The notes under the pieces are model-generated. The model saw only the letters and a program-made list of their open reading frames with translations, had not been told where the DNA came from and made no database searches. From the NCBI GenBank assembly GCA_036272815.1, contig DATAYA010000024.1, positions 1 to 13,688 on the forward strand: a stretch of DNA of 13,688 nucleotides, written 5' to 3'. Each line of letters begins with the position of its first letter. Position 1 is the stretch's first letter. Below, in pieces: positions 1 to 7,783 of the stretch. The position numbers and the translations under genes are program-made. The DNA comes from DATAYA01 sp036272815 (lineage in GTDB: Bacteria > Pseudomonadota > Alphaproteobacteria > Acetobacterales > Acetobacteraceae).

Positions 1-568
1 TGCCGGTCGAGATCGTGTCGTTGCCGCTGCTGGCGATGATCGTGTCGTTGCCGGCGCCGCCCTGGATGGAGCTGCTCTGGCCGTTGTCACCGAGCACCTG
101 GCCGGGGATGGCGTTCGCGGGTGCGCCCGGAAGGTCGAGAGGCACGCCCACCGGGCCGCCGTTGCCGGTCAGGACCGAGCCGGCCTGACCACCTGGGCCG
201 ACCTGAATCTCTGAATACGCTTGCGCGCCTTGGTCGTCGGTCGCGGCGACGCTGAGGAAGTCGAACGGCATCCGCGCGAACGGCTCGTCATAAACGAGGC
301 TGCCGAGGGCAGTGTTGATCGCGCCGAGCGGGCCGGTGAGCGTGACGTTCATGCTGCCGACGCCGCTCTCCTGCAATCCGGCGACCCGGGAGACGCTGAG
401 CAGTCCGGCGAGGTCGCCGAGCACGACCGTCATCGGCGTGCCGGCGGCCGCCTCGTAGCTGTCCTGGATGCTGATGCCGGGCAGGGCGGTCGTGGCCTGG
501 GTCGCCACGCTGGCGGATGTCGGAGCGGTGACGAGGGGCGGAACGTAGGGAACGCTGGTGTTCGACAT
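1..568 (-). CDS. RTX calcium-binding secreted protein with cadherin-like domain (N-terminal part, cut by window edge)
   Basis: The open frame reads leftward from ATG at 568 and leaves the window after 189 residues without a stop. Residues ~30-123 look like a cadherin/Ig-like domain of large bacterial adhesins: the segment around LGAINTALGSLVY (81-93) followed by FLSVAATDDQGA (104-115) is the typical 'AINAAL..L.Y...L.V.ATD..GA' pattern. Residues 170-187 hold two nonapeptide-type repeats, GGAGNDTII and ASSGNDTIS, which in the RTX family bind Ca2+ in a parallel beta-roll after export. There is no N-terminal signal peptide, which fits type I secretion through a C-terminal signal (family knowledge; that end is outside the window). 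An in-frame ATG at 577 is an alternative start; neither start has a strong ribosome site. The gene is 150 bases beyond the small gene on the same strand and is probably transcribed separately. The actual role (adhesin, protease, S-layer-like protein) cannot be told from this piece. Confidence 0.82.
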   Translation of the reverse strand, partial: MSNTSVPYVPPLVTAPTSASVATQATTALPGISIQDSYEAAAGTPMTVVLGDLAGLLSVSRVAGLQESGVGSMNVTLTGPLGAINTALGSLVYDEPFARMPFDFLSVAATDDQGAQAYSEIQVGPGGQAGSVLTGNGGPVGVPLDLPGAPANAIPGQVLGDNGQSSSIQGGAGNDTIIASSGNDTISTG

Positions 569-616
569 GAGGTCCATCCGCACGGGCGGCCGCGGTGGCC
601 GCCGGTTTGTACGTCA

Positions 617-651
617 GGCGCAGGTTTTTGCGCCGGCAGCGTTCGCGCTGC
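617..651. other. Two adjacent perfect hairpins upstream of the RTX gene
   Basis: This sits in the 150-base gap 569-718. Bases 617-634 form GGCGCA, a 6-base loop, then TGCGCC. Bases 636-651 form GCAGCG, a TTCG loop, then CGCTGC on the plus strand (CGAA loop on the minus strand). One base separates them. No T-run follows either hairpin on either strand, so they are not classical intrinsic terminators. On the minus strand they lie 49-83 bases upstream of the RTX start, so they could be a 5' leader structure or a regulator site, or the transcript end of the operon upstream. Which of these applies is unknown. Confidence 0.45.
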
Positions 652-718
652 GACAAATGCAAGAATGCGGGATCGGCCTCTATTTTTCGTAAACGAGGTG
701 ACCGGGGCCGAGGCAGGA

Positions 719-1036
719 TTATCCGAGCGCAGCCTCGACGGTGCGGACCGCTTGCAAGGGGAGGGCGGCGCGGCCCACCACCTTGCCGCCGATGCAGGCG
801 AGCCAGTCCGCGCCCACGGGGGGGAGCGGGCGCAGCTCGATGATTCGCGCCTCGTCGTCGAGTGCCACGGCGGGATAGGACCGCCGCTCGCCCCGCACTG
901 GCCCGAGCACGCGGACGACCCGCGCCACCGGTCGTCCCTGCTCGTCGCGTCCCACCCATTCGAGGGTCCGGCCTGCGCCGGTCCCCTCGTCCAGAACCCG
1001 GCCCCGCGTCCAGTGCAGACGCGACGCCGTGTGCAT
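719..1036 (-). CDS. Hypothetical 105-residue protein coupled to the EF-G gene
   Basis: I do not recognise this protein. The start is fixed by context: its ATG (1036-1034) shares a base with the TGA of the EF-G gene (TGATG), an arrangement that usually gives translational coupling. The protein has 105 residues and ends in TAA at 721-719. It has no membrane segment or signal peptide. Its composition (many V, R, E, G and short alternating stretches such as ARVVRVLG at 38-45 and ARIIELRP at 63-70) suggests a small beta-rich fold. It has a single Cys (C81) in the stretch DWLACIGGKVVGRAALPL and no obvious metal site or nucleotide-binding motif. The coupling suggests it is made in step with the EF-G paralogue and may work with it or on the ribosome, but that is inference from position alone. 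It is followed by the 150-base gap before the RTX gene. Confidence 0.72.
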   Translation of the reverse strand: MHTASRLHWTRGRVLDEGTGAGRTLEWVGRDEQGRPVARVVRVLGPVRGERRSYPAVALDDEARIIELRPLPPVGADWLACIGGKVVGRAALPLQAVRTVEAALG

Positions 1037-3114
1037 CAGGCGCTCTTCGCCATGATCTCGTCGGCGATGTTTCGCGGCACAGGATCGTAGTGGTGGAACT
1101 GCATGGTGAATGACGCGCGGCCCTTGGTCATGCTGCGCAGGTCGGAGATGTAGCCGAACATCTCCTTCAGCGGGACGTGCGCGCGCACGATCACGGTCGA
1201 GCCCGAGCTTTCCTGCGCCTGGATCATGCCCCGCCGGCGGTTGATGTCGCCGACCACGTCGCCGACGTGGTCCTGCGGCGTCGTCACCTCGACGTCCATG
1301 ATCGGCTCCAGGATGATCGGCGCCGCCTTCTTCATGCCTTCGCGGAAACACGCCTTGGCGGCGATCTCGAAGGCCAGCGCCGAGCTGTCGACGTCGTGGT
1401 ACTTGCCGTCGATCAGCTTGTATTTGAAATCGACCGTCGGGAAACCCGCGAGCACGCCGGTCTCGGCCTGGTTGCGGATGCCCTTCTCGACCGCGGGGAT
1501 GTATTCGCGGGGGATCGCGCCGCCGACGACGCCATTCTCGAAGACGATGCCGCCGTTCCGTTCCATCGGCTCGAACAGCACCTTGACCTCGGCGAACTGG
1601 CCGGAGCCGCCGGTCTGCTTCTTGTGGGTGTAGGTCTCGGTGTGCGGCCGCGTGATGGTCTCGCGGTACGCCACCTGCGGCGCGCCGATGTTGGCCTCCA
1701 CGCCGTATTCCCGCCGCAGCCGGTCGATGATGATTTCAAGATGCAGCTCGCCCATGCCGGAGAGGATGGTCTGGCCGCTCTCCTGGTCGGTGCGCAGTCG
1801 CAGGCTCGGGTCCTCGCCGGCGAGCTTCTGCAGGCCGAGCGTCATCTTCTCGACCGCTTCCTTGGTGCGCGGCTCGACCGAGATGTCGATCACCGGAACC
1901 GGGAAAGCCATCCGCTCAAGCACCACCGGGTCCTTCTCGGACGCCAGCGTGTCGCCGGTCGCGGTGTCCTTCAGGCCCACGAAGGCAGCGATGTCGCCGG
2001 CCACCACCTCCTTGATCTCCTGGCGCTTGTCGGCGTGCATCTGGAACATCCGGCCGATGCGTTCGCGGTGCTCGCGGGTGGTGTTCAGCACCATGTCGCC
2101 CGACTTCAACGTGCCGGCATAGACGCGCACGAAGGTGAGCGCGCCGTACTTGTCGTTGATGATCTTGAAGGCGAGCCCGGCGAAGGGTGCCGCGGGATCG
2201 GCCCGGATGATGCGGCGCTCGGCGTGCTCGTCCTCGCCCTCCTCGGTCGCGACCTTGATGCCGGGGACGTCGATCGGGCTCGGCAGGTAGTCGAGCACGC
2301 TGTCGAGCAGCGGCTGCACGCCCTTGTTCTTGAAGGCGGTGCCGCAGAGCACGGGACGGAAGGCGCCGCTGATCGTGCCGGCCTTGATGCAGCGCTTGAG
2401 CGTCGCGACCGCGACATCGCCCTTTTCGAAATATTCCTCCATCGCCGCGTCATCGACCGAGAGGGCGGTATCCAGCAGCAATTGCCGGTACTCGCGGGCC
2501 TGCTCCATCAGCGCGTCCGGAATCGGCTCGTCGTGATACTTGGCGCCGAGTTCGCCGCCTTCCCACACGATCGCCTTCATCTCGACAAGGTCGACCACGC
2601 CCACAAAACTGTCCTCGACGCCGATCGGCAGCTGCAAGGGCAGCGCGATGATGTCGAGCTTCTCCTTCAGGCTCGCGAAGGCGCGGAAGAAATCGGCGCC
2701 GGTGCGGTCGAGCTTGTTGATGAAGATGATGCGCGGGACGTTGTAGCGGTCGGCGAGACGCCAGTTGGTCTCCGACTGCGGCTGCACGCCGGCCACGCCC
2801 TCGATGATGAACACCGCGCCGTCGAGCACGCGCAAGCTGCGGTTCACCTCGATGTTGAAATCGATGTGGCCGGGCGTGTCGATGATGTTGATGCGGTGGT
2901 CCTTCCACTCGCAGGTGACGGCGGCGGAGGTGATCGTGATGCCGCGCTCGCGCTCCTGCTCCATGTAGTCGGTCGTGGTGTTGCCGTCGTGCACCTCACC
3001 GATCCGGTGCGACACGCCGGTGTAGTAGAGGATGCGCTCGGTCGTGGTGGTCTTGCCCGCGTCGATATGCGCGGTGATGCCGATATTGCGGATGCGATCG
3101 AGCGAGCCGGCCAT
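1036..3114 (-). CDS. fusA: Elongation factor G, divergent paralogue (EF-G2-like)
   Basis: This is a translational GTPase of 692 residues, full length for EF-G, which drives translocation and, with RRF, ribosome recycling in the cytoplasm. The G domain shows P-loop AHIDAGKT (15-22), switch I ending in RERGITI (55-61), DTPGH (79-83) and NKLD (133-136). Domains II-V follow, with GGSGQFA near 501-507 (domain IV) and GDINRRRGM near 620 (domain V). The start is ATG 3114: a GGAGG sits 8 bases upstream. An in-frame TTG at 3129 overlaps that ribosome site and is rejected. Several places differ from the usual str-operon FusA of this group as I remember it: NTTTDYMEQERERG in switch I (instead of a 'T.DWMEQEQERG' form), FIIEGVAGVQPQSETNW, and NKLD instead of NKMD. 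It also lacks rpsL, rpsG and tuf neighbours. I therefore read it as a second EF-G, not the housekeeping copy; that step is inference. Its stop overlaps the start of the 105-residue gene. Confidence 0.93.
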   Translation of the reverse strand: MAGSLDRIRNIGITAHIDAGKTTTTERILYYTGVSHRIGEVHDGNTTTDYMEQERERGITITSAAVTCEWKDHRINIIDTPGHIDFNIEVNRSLRVLDGAVFIIEGVAGVQPQSETNWRLADRYNVPRIIFINKLDRTGADFFRAFASLKEKLDIIALPLQLPIGVEDSFVGVVDLVEMKAIVWEGGELGAKYHDEPIPDALMEQAREYRQLLLDTALSVDDAAMEEYFEKGDVAVATLKRCIKAGTISGAFRPVLCGTAFKNKGVQPLLDSVLDYLPSPIDVPGIKVATEEGEDEHAERRIIRADPAAPFAGLAFKIINDKYGALTFVRVYAGTLKSGDMVLNTTREHRERIGRMFQMHADKRQEIKEVVAGDIAAFVGLKDTATGDTLASEKDPVVLERMAFPVPVIDISVEPRTKEAVEKMTLGLQKLAGEDPSLRLRTDQESGQTILSGMGELHLEIIIDRLRREYGVEANIGAPQVAYRETITRPHTETYTHKKQTGGSGQFAEVKVLFEPMERNGGIVFENGVVGGAIPREYIPAVEKGIRNQAETGVLAGFPTVDFKYKLIDGKYHDVDSSALAFEIAAKACFREGMKKAAPIILEPIMDVEVTTPQDHVGDVVGDINRRRGMIQAQESSGSTVIVRAHVPLKEMFGYISDLRSMTKGRASFTMQFHHYDPVPRNIADEIMAKSA

Positions 3115-3122
3115 GCGGGGAG

Positions 3123-3127
3123 CCTCC
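3123..3127 (-). promoter_or_regulatory. Ribosome binding site of the EF-G gene (decides the start)
   Basis: The minus strand reads GGAGG here, 8 bases before ATG at 3114. This is the best Shine-Dalgarno match near the gene and excludes the longer TTG start at 3129, which would place the ribosome site inside the coding region. Confidence 0.8.
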
Positions 3128-3178
3128 AAACCACAGCGGGCGCCCCGGGACCCCTGCCCCGCGCGCCCGACGCTGTCT

Positions 3179-3194
3179 CCGGCCCCTGGGCCGG
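3179..3194. other. Perfect GC hairpin between the Rieske gene and the EF-G gene
   Basis: CCGGCCC (3179-3185) and GGGCCGG (3188-3194) are perfect inverted arms around a 2-base centre. The hairpin lies in the 168-base gap 3115-3282, ~90 bases after the Rieske stop in the direction of reading. No T-run follows it on the minus strand, so termination is doubtful; it may only weaken read-through. I see no convincing -35/-10 pair in this gap, although a separate promoter for the EF-G gene is likely. Confidence 0.3.
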
Positions 3195-3282
3195 CAATTC
3201 CGGTCCGTCATGTGCCCTCGCAGGGTCGCGATTGCAAGCGGCGGGGCGGGTGGGCGGAAGCGGCGTGGGGCCGCGGGTCCGC

Positions 3283-4323
3283 TCAGCTCCGCCAGCGCAG
3301 GACCTGCTCCCGCAGCGGGTTGACGAAGGGGCGCTGCTCGGCCCGGCTCGCCTGGTATTCGCGCTTCACCCGCAGGAACCAGCGTATCTGGGCATCGGCG
3401 TCACCCACGAACAGCGGCGGCGGGAACGGCGCGTCCGCGGCGCCGAGCTTGATCGCGACCTCCTGGTCCTGCCGCAGGAAGTCCCGCGTCATCCAGCGCG
3501 CGAAGGGCTTCAGCGGCCCGAGCCAGCCCAGCGTCCAGTAGACGCAGTAATGCACGTCCGTCGTGGTCTCGGTGATCGGCGTCGAAGCGGCCAGGACGCA
3601 GGCGGAGTGGCGGTCGCCCTCGATGTGCTCGATGCGCAGGCCCGGAAGCTGGATGGTGACGTCGACATGCACGCGGCGGCCGAGCAGCCGGTACGGATTG
3701 GCGCCGTGCTTGAGATGATGGCGCTTCATGCGGAAGCCGAGCGCATCGGGCTCGTAGGCCTTTTCCTTGAGCCGCAGCGAGAGGCTGGACTTGCGCTTCC
3801 ACCAGCGCGAGGTGTGGACGAAGGCCGGGTGTGCGGGATCGAAGAACCCGCTCGTGGCGACATCGGCGGTGCAGGGGAAGCGCATCGTGGCGCTGACCTG
3901 CGGGGCGGCGCCGTCGAAGCCGGGAACCATCGGCACCGCCGGCAGGGTGGCCGGGTCGGACGCGTCGCCCATGAACACCCATACGTTGCCCTGGACCTCG
4001 CGGCACGGGAACGCGCGCAGGCGGAACCGGCCGGGGTCGATGCTGTCGGGGTCAGAGATGGCCGGGATCGCGACGCAGCGCCCGTCCTCGGTGCGGAACT
4101 GCCAGCCGTGGAAGCCGCATTGCAGTGTCTCGCCGTCGCAGGTGCCGTGGCGCATCGGCATCCCGCGATGCGGACAGCGATCGGCATAGGCGAAGACGCG
4201 GCCGTCGCGGCTGCGGCCAAGCAGGACGTCGTGCCCCAGGAGCGTCACCGGCACGGTCCTGCCGATCGCGAGGGCGCGGCCCGGCAGGGCGAGATACCAG
4301 AAATCGGGCAGGAGGAGGCTCAT
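3283..4323 (-). CDS. Rieske non-heme iron oxygenase, alpha subunit (ring-hydroxylating / O-demethylase type)
   Basis: The 346-residue oxygenase has an N-terminal Rieske [2Fe-2S] domain with C50-x-H52 and C69-x2-H72 as cluster ligands, in the form CPHRG...CGFHGW. The C-terminal catalytic domain has the mononuclear iron signature D162-x2-H165-x4-H170, and a Gln/Asp-rich helix (FLRQDQEVA, near 295-305) where the third iron ligand usually lies. Single-component alpha subunits of this size resemble the vanillate O-demethylase, phenoxybenzoate and pheophorbide a oxygenase-like group, which take electrons from a separate ferredoxin reductase. None is encoded nearby, and the substrate is unknown. GAGG lies 3 bases before the ATG, slightly close. 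The gene begins 51 bases after yraN and continues the direction of the dpp operon, so it may be cotranscribed. No key ligand is missing. Confidence 0.9.
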   Translation of the reverse strand: MSLLLPDFWYLALPGRALAIGRTVPVTLLGHDVLLGRSRDGRVFAYADRCPHRGMPMRHGTCDGETLQCGFHGWQFRTEDGRCVAIPAISDPDSIDPGRFRLRAFPCREVQGNVWVFMGDASDPATLPAVPMVPGFDGAAPQVSATMRFPCTADVATSGFFDPAHPAFVHTSRWWKRKSSLSLRLKEKAYEPDALGFRMKRHHLKHGANPYRLLGRRVHVDVTIQLPGLRIEHIEGDRHSACVLAASTPITETTTDVHYCVYWTLGWLGPLKPFARWMTRDFLRQDQEVAIKLGAADAPFPPPLFVGDADAQIRWFLRVKREYQASRAEQRPFVNPLREQVLRWRS

Positions 4324-4374
4324 GCGCCTCTATTAGGTCCGGTCGCGGGCGACGCAACCTGCCGGGCGGCGGTG

Positions 4375-4748
4375 CTATTCCTGGCGGAACGCATCGGCGA
4401 TGCGGCGCACCCGGCCAGCCGCGTCGACCAGCAGCACGTCGAAGCGCACACCCGCGCGGCCCCAGGCGGGATGCGCCGCCAGCACGATCTCGGCCGCCGC
4501 CATCAGGCGCGCACGCTGGCGCGGGCCAAGTGCCGCGGCGGCGGTTGCGAGGTCGGCCCGCGCCTTGACCTCGACGAAGGCAAGCAGGCCATCGCGCTCG
4601 GCGATCGCGTCGATTTCGCCGGCCTCGGTGCGCAGGCGCCGCGCGAGCACCGTCCAGCCGTCGCGTTCGAGGGCCGCACAGGCCACCGTCTCGGCGGCGA
4701 TGCCGCGGACCTGCGCCGCGGCACCGCGCGCCGGACGGCCGACAGACG

Positions 4749-4752
<4 letters not shown>
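4375..4752 (-). CDS. yraN: UPF0102 / YraN family nuclease-like protein
   Basis: The 125-residue protein has the conserved restriction-endonuclease-like fold pattern of the UPF0102 family: RGIAAETVA with E21, TEAGEIDAIA (42-51) with E46 and D48, and FVEVKAR (59-65) with E61 and K63, which together form a PD-(D/E)xK-type active site. The function is not well established; the family is widespread, and its usual genomic setting in other bacteria is next to rsmI, which is not seen here. The start is most likely GTG at 4752, which shares bases with the TGA stop of dppF (GTGA overlap). The resulting length matches the family's usual ~115-130 residues, whereas a longer frame upstream would run through dppF in another frame. 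GAGG sits almost against the GTG, so initiation may depend on coupling to dppF translation. It ends with TAG at 4377-4375. Confidence 0.88.
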
Positions 4753-5772
<1,020 letters not shown>

Positions 5773-5780
<8 letters not shown>

Positions 5781-6786
5781 TGCGGGTCTCGGGCATTGGC
5801 GCGCGCCGTTCGGCCGCGGCCGGCTGGTCGGTGGCGTGCAGCCAGCAGGCGGCGCGGGTGCTGCCTGCGTCCAGCAGCTCCGGCCGCTCCACAAGGCAAC
5901 GGTCGAACACTTTCGGGCAGCGCGGATTGTAGGCGCAGCCGCGTGGGATCGCGTTCAGGCGCGGCATGGCGCCGTCGATCTGCACCAGCCGCGCGACGCG
6001 GCCTTCCAGCGAGGGGATGCTGCCCATCAGACCCTCGGTATAGGGGTGTGCCGGGTGCTGCACGACGTCGCGCACCGGGCCGATCTCCGCGATGCGCCCG
6101 GCATACATCACCGCGACGCGGTCGGCGGTTTCGGCGATCACGCCCATGTCGTGCGTGACCAGCATCACCGAGGTGCCGTGCTCGCGCGTCAGGCGCTTGA
6201 GCAACGTGATGATCTGCGCCTGGATCGAGACGTCGAGCGCCGTCGTCGGCTCGTCGGCGACGACCAGCCGCGGCTCGGCGCAGAGGGCGAGCGCGATCAC
6301 CACGCGCTGCCGCATCCCCCCCGAGAACTCGTGCGGGTAGGCATCGATCCGCTGTCGCGCTGCCGGGATGCCGACTTCCTCCAGCCATTTGACCGCCCGC
6401 TCGCGGGCGTCGCGGTCCGACAGCGACAGATGGGCCTGGATGGTTTCGGTGAGTTGCCGGCCGACGGTGAACAGCGGGTCGAGCGAGGTGAGCGGGTCCT
6501 GGAAGATGGTGCCGATATGGCGGCCACGGATGACGCGCATGGCGTCGGGCGAGAGGTTGTCGATGCGCTTGCCGTCGAGCCGGATCTCCCCGCCGGAAAT
6601 CCGGCCAGGCCGCTCCAGCAGGCCGATGATGGCGGCCCCGGTGAGCGACTTGCCGGCGCCGCTCTCGCCGACCACGCCGAGCACCTCGCCTCGCTCGATC
6701 GTAAAGCTCACGCCGTCGATCGCGCGCAGCGTGCCACGCCGCGTCGGGAACTCGACCCGTAGGTCGCGCACTTCGAGGAGCGGCAT
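5773..6786 (-). CDS. dppD: Peptide-type ABC transporter ATP-binding protein (DppD/OppD)
   Basis: This 337-residue ATPase is the partner of DppF. It shows Walker A GESGAGKS (40-47), IFQDPLTSLDP with Q96, signature FSGGMRQR (154-161), Walker B VVADEP (175-180) and H212. The GMRQRV form of the signature is typical of the OppD/DppD side, while FSGGQ in the neighbour is typical of OppF/DppF. The subfamily's C-terminal region is present, with RGCAYNPRCP (282-291) and further Cys at C297 and C314. The start ATG at 6786 shares a base with the dppC stop (TGATG). The protein ends in a short charged tail that overlaps the dppF start by 8 bases. The ATP hydrolysis role is secure; the transported solute is not known. 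Confidence 0.93.
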
Positions 6787-7736
6787 CAGCGCAGCCTCGG
6801 GTTGAGGGCGTCGCGCAGCCAATCGCCGAGAAGATTGATCGACAGCACCATCAGCACGAGGGCCAAGCCCGGGAACACCGTCATCCACCAGTCGCCGCTG
6901 AACAGGAAGTTGTTGCCGTTGTTGATGAGCGTGCCGAGCGAGGGTTCGGTCGGCGGCAGGCCGATCCCGAAAAACGAGAGCGTGGCCTCGATGATGATGG
7001 CGAGGGCGAGATTGATGGTGGCGATCACCAGCACCGGGCCCATCACGTTGGGCAGCACATGGGTCGCCATGACGCGCAGCCGCGAGATGCCGATGACGCG
7101 CGCCGCCAGCACGTAGTCCTTGTTGCGCTCGACCAGCGTGGAGCCGCGCACGGTCCGCGCGAACTGTGGCCATTGCGCGATGCCGATCGAGACGATCAGG
7201 ACGTAGATCCGAAGCCGGTCACTCAGGTTGTGGGACAGCACGGCCGCGAGCACGCCGTCGACCAGCAACGCGATCAGCAGCACCGGGAAACTGAGCTGGA
7301 CGTCGGCGATGCGCATCAGCAGCGTGTCGAGCCAGCCGCCGCTGTAGCCGGCGAGCAGCCCGGTCGAGACCCCGACGAGCACGGCGAAGATGATCGACGC
7401 GAAGCCGACGATCAGGCTGAGGCGCGCGCCGAACATGATCGCGGAGAGCACGTCGCGGCCCTGGTCGTCGGTGCCCAGCAGGTAGTTCCACGAGCCACCC
7501 GAGACGAAGACGGGCGGCTTAAAGCTGTCGAGCAGGCTAAGGCTGGCGAGGTTGAACGGGTTGTGCGGCGCAAGCCAGGGGGCAAACGCCGCGCCGATCA
7601 TGCATACCACCGCGATAATCGCGGCGACGACCGCGACCGGCGAAGTGCGGAAGCTGTAGAAAAGATCACTGTCGAGCGCGCGGGCGATCGCACCGGGCGG
7701 CCGCGCCGGTGCGGCGGGCGCGGGGACGTCGCTCAT
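6786..7736 (-). CDS. dppC: Peptide-type ABC transporter permease (DppC/OppC)
   Basis: This 316-residue inner-membrane permease has the OppC/DppC hallmark LLGTDDQGRDVLS (86-98) after the first membrane span (~33-55). Further hydrophobic segments lie near 107-129, 148-168, 178-194, 230-258 and 288-305. The cytoplasmic EAA loop, which docks to the ATPases, is YVLAARVIGISR...HVLPN (208-230). The start at 7736 is set by GGCGGCGAG just upstream and by the ATGA overlap with the mini-gene at 7733-7765. A long upstream extension in this frame, into dppB, is not needed. The proline/alanine-rich first 15 residues are not a signal peptide. The stop overlaps the dppD start. Confidence 0.92.
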   Translation of the reverse strand: MSDVPAPAAPARPPGAIARALDSDLFYSFRTSPVAVVAAIIAVVCMIGAAFAPWLAPHNPFNLASLSLLDSFKPPVFVSGGSWNYLLGTDDQGRDVLSAIMFGARLSLIVGFASIIFAVLVGVSTGLLAGYSGGWLDTLLMRIADVQLSFPVLLIALLVDGVLAAVLSHNLSDRLRIYVLIVSIGIAQWPQFARTVRGSTLVERNKDYVLAARVIGISRLRVMATHVLPNVMGPVLVIATINLALAIIIEATLSFFGIGLPPTEPSLGTLINNGNNFLFSGDWWMTVFPGLALVLMVLSINLLGDWLRDALNPRLR

Positions 7737-7783
7737 CTCGCCGCCCCTGCGGCGGAGCCGCTCATCTTGCTGCTCCTGCGGCG
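7731..7783 (-). repeat. Imperfect tandem duplication (29-base offset) at the dppB/dppC junction
   Basis: The plus-strand block 7731-7754 recurs at 7760-7783, offset by 29 bases, with 21 of 24 bases identical. The three differences are at 7739/7768, 7742/7771 and 7745/7774, spaced exactly 3 bases apart. On the minus strand each copy ends in AGATGAGC, which carries an overlapping ATG and TGA. The first copy ends dppB and the second starts dppC. The differences are all third-base changes (GGA/GGG, GCA/GCG, GCA/GCG) in the frame encoding AAGAAR. Confidence 0.8.
7733..7765 (-). CDS. Possible 10-codon mini-gene between dppB and dppC
   Basis: The ATG at 7765-7763 overlaps the dppB stop (ATGA). The frame encodes MSGSAAGAAR, and its TGA (7735-7733) overlaps the dppC ATG (7736-7734), again ATGA. 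Its last six codons repeat the last six residues of DppB (AAGAAR) using different wobble bases. It could carry ribosomes from dppB to dppC by coupled termination and re-initiation. Whether the peptide itself matters is unknown, and it may simply be a by-product of the 29-base duplication. Confidence 0.35.
   Translation of the reverse strand: MSGSAAGAAR

Noticed and set aside
221..1090. 289-codon plus-strand frame across the RTX start and the small gene
   Set aside because: The opposite strand carries RTX repeats, a cadherin-like pattern and a coupled small gene. The plus frame has no motif and spans the non-coding hairpin region.
3115..3129. Longer EF-G start at TTG 3129 (five extra residues)
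   Set aside because: The TTG overlaps the GGAGG ribosome site that serves ATG 3114 at ideal spacing, and the extra residues are not needed by the family.
3179..3194. Intrinsic terminator after the Rieske gene
   Set aside because: The hairpin is perfect but no run of T follows it on the minus strand; it is kept only as a structure.
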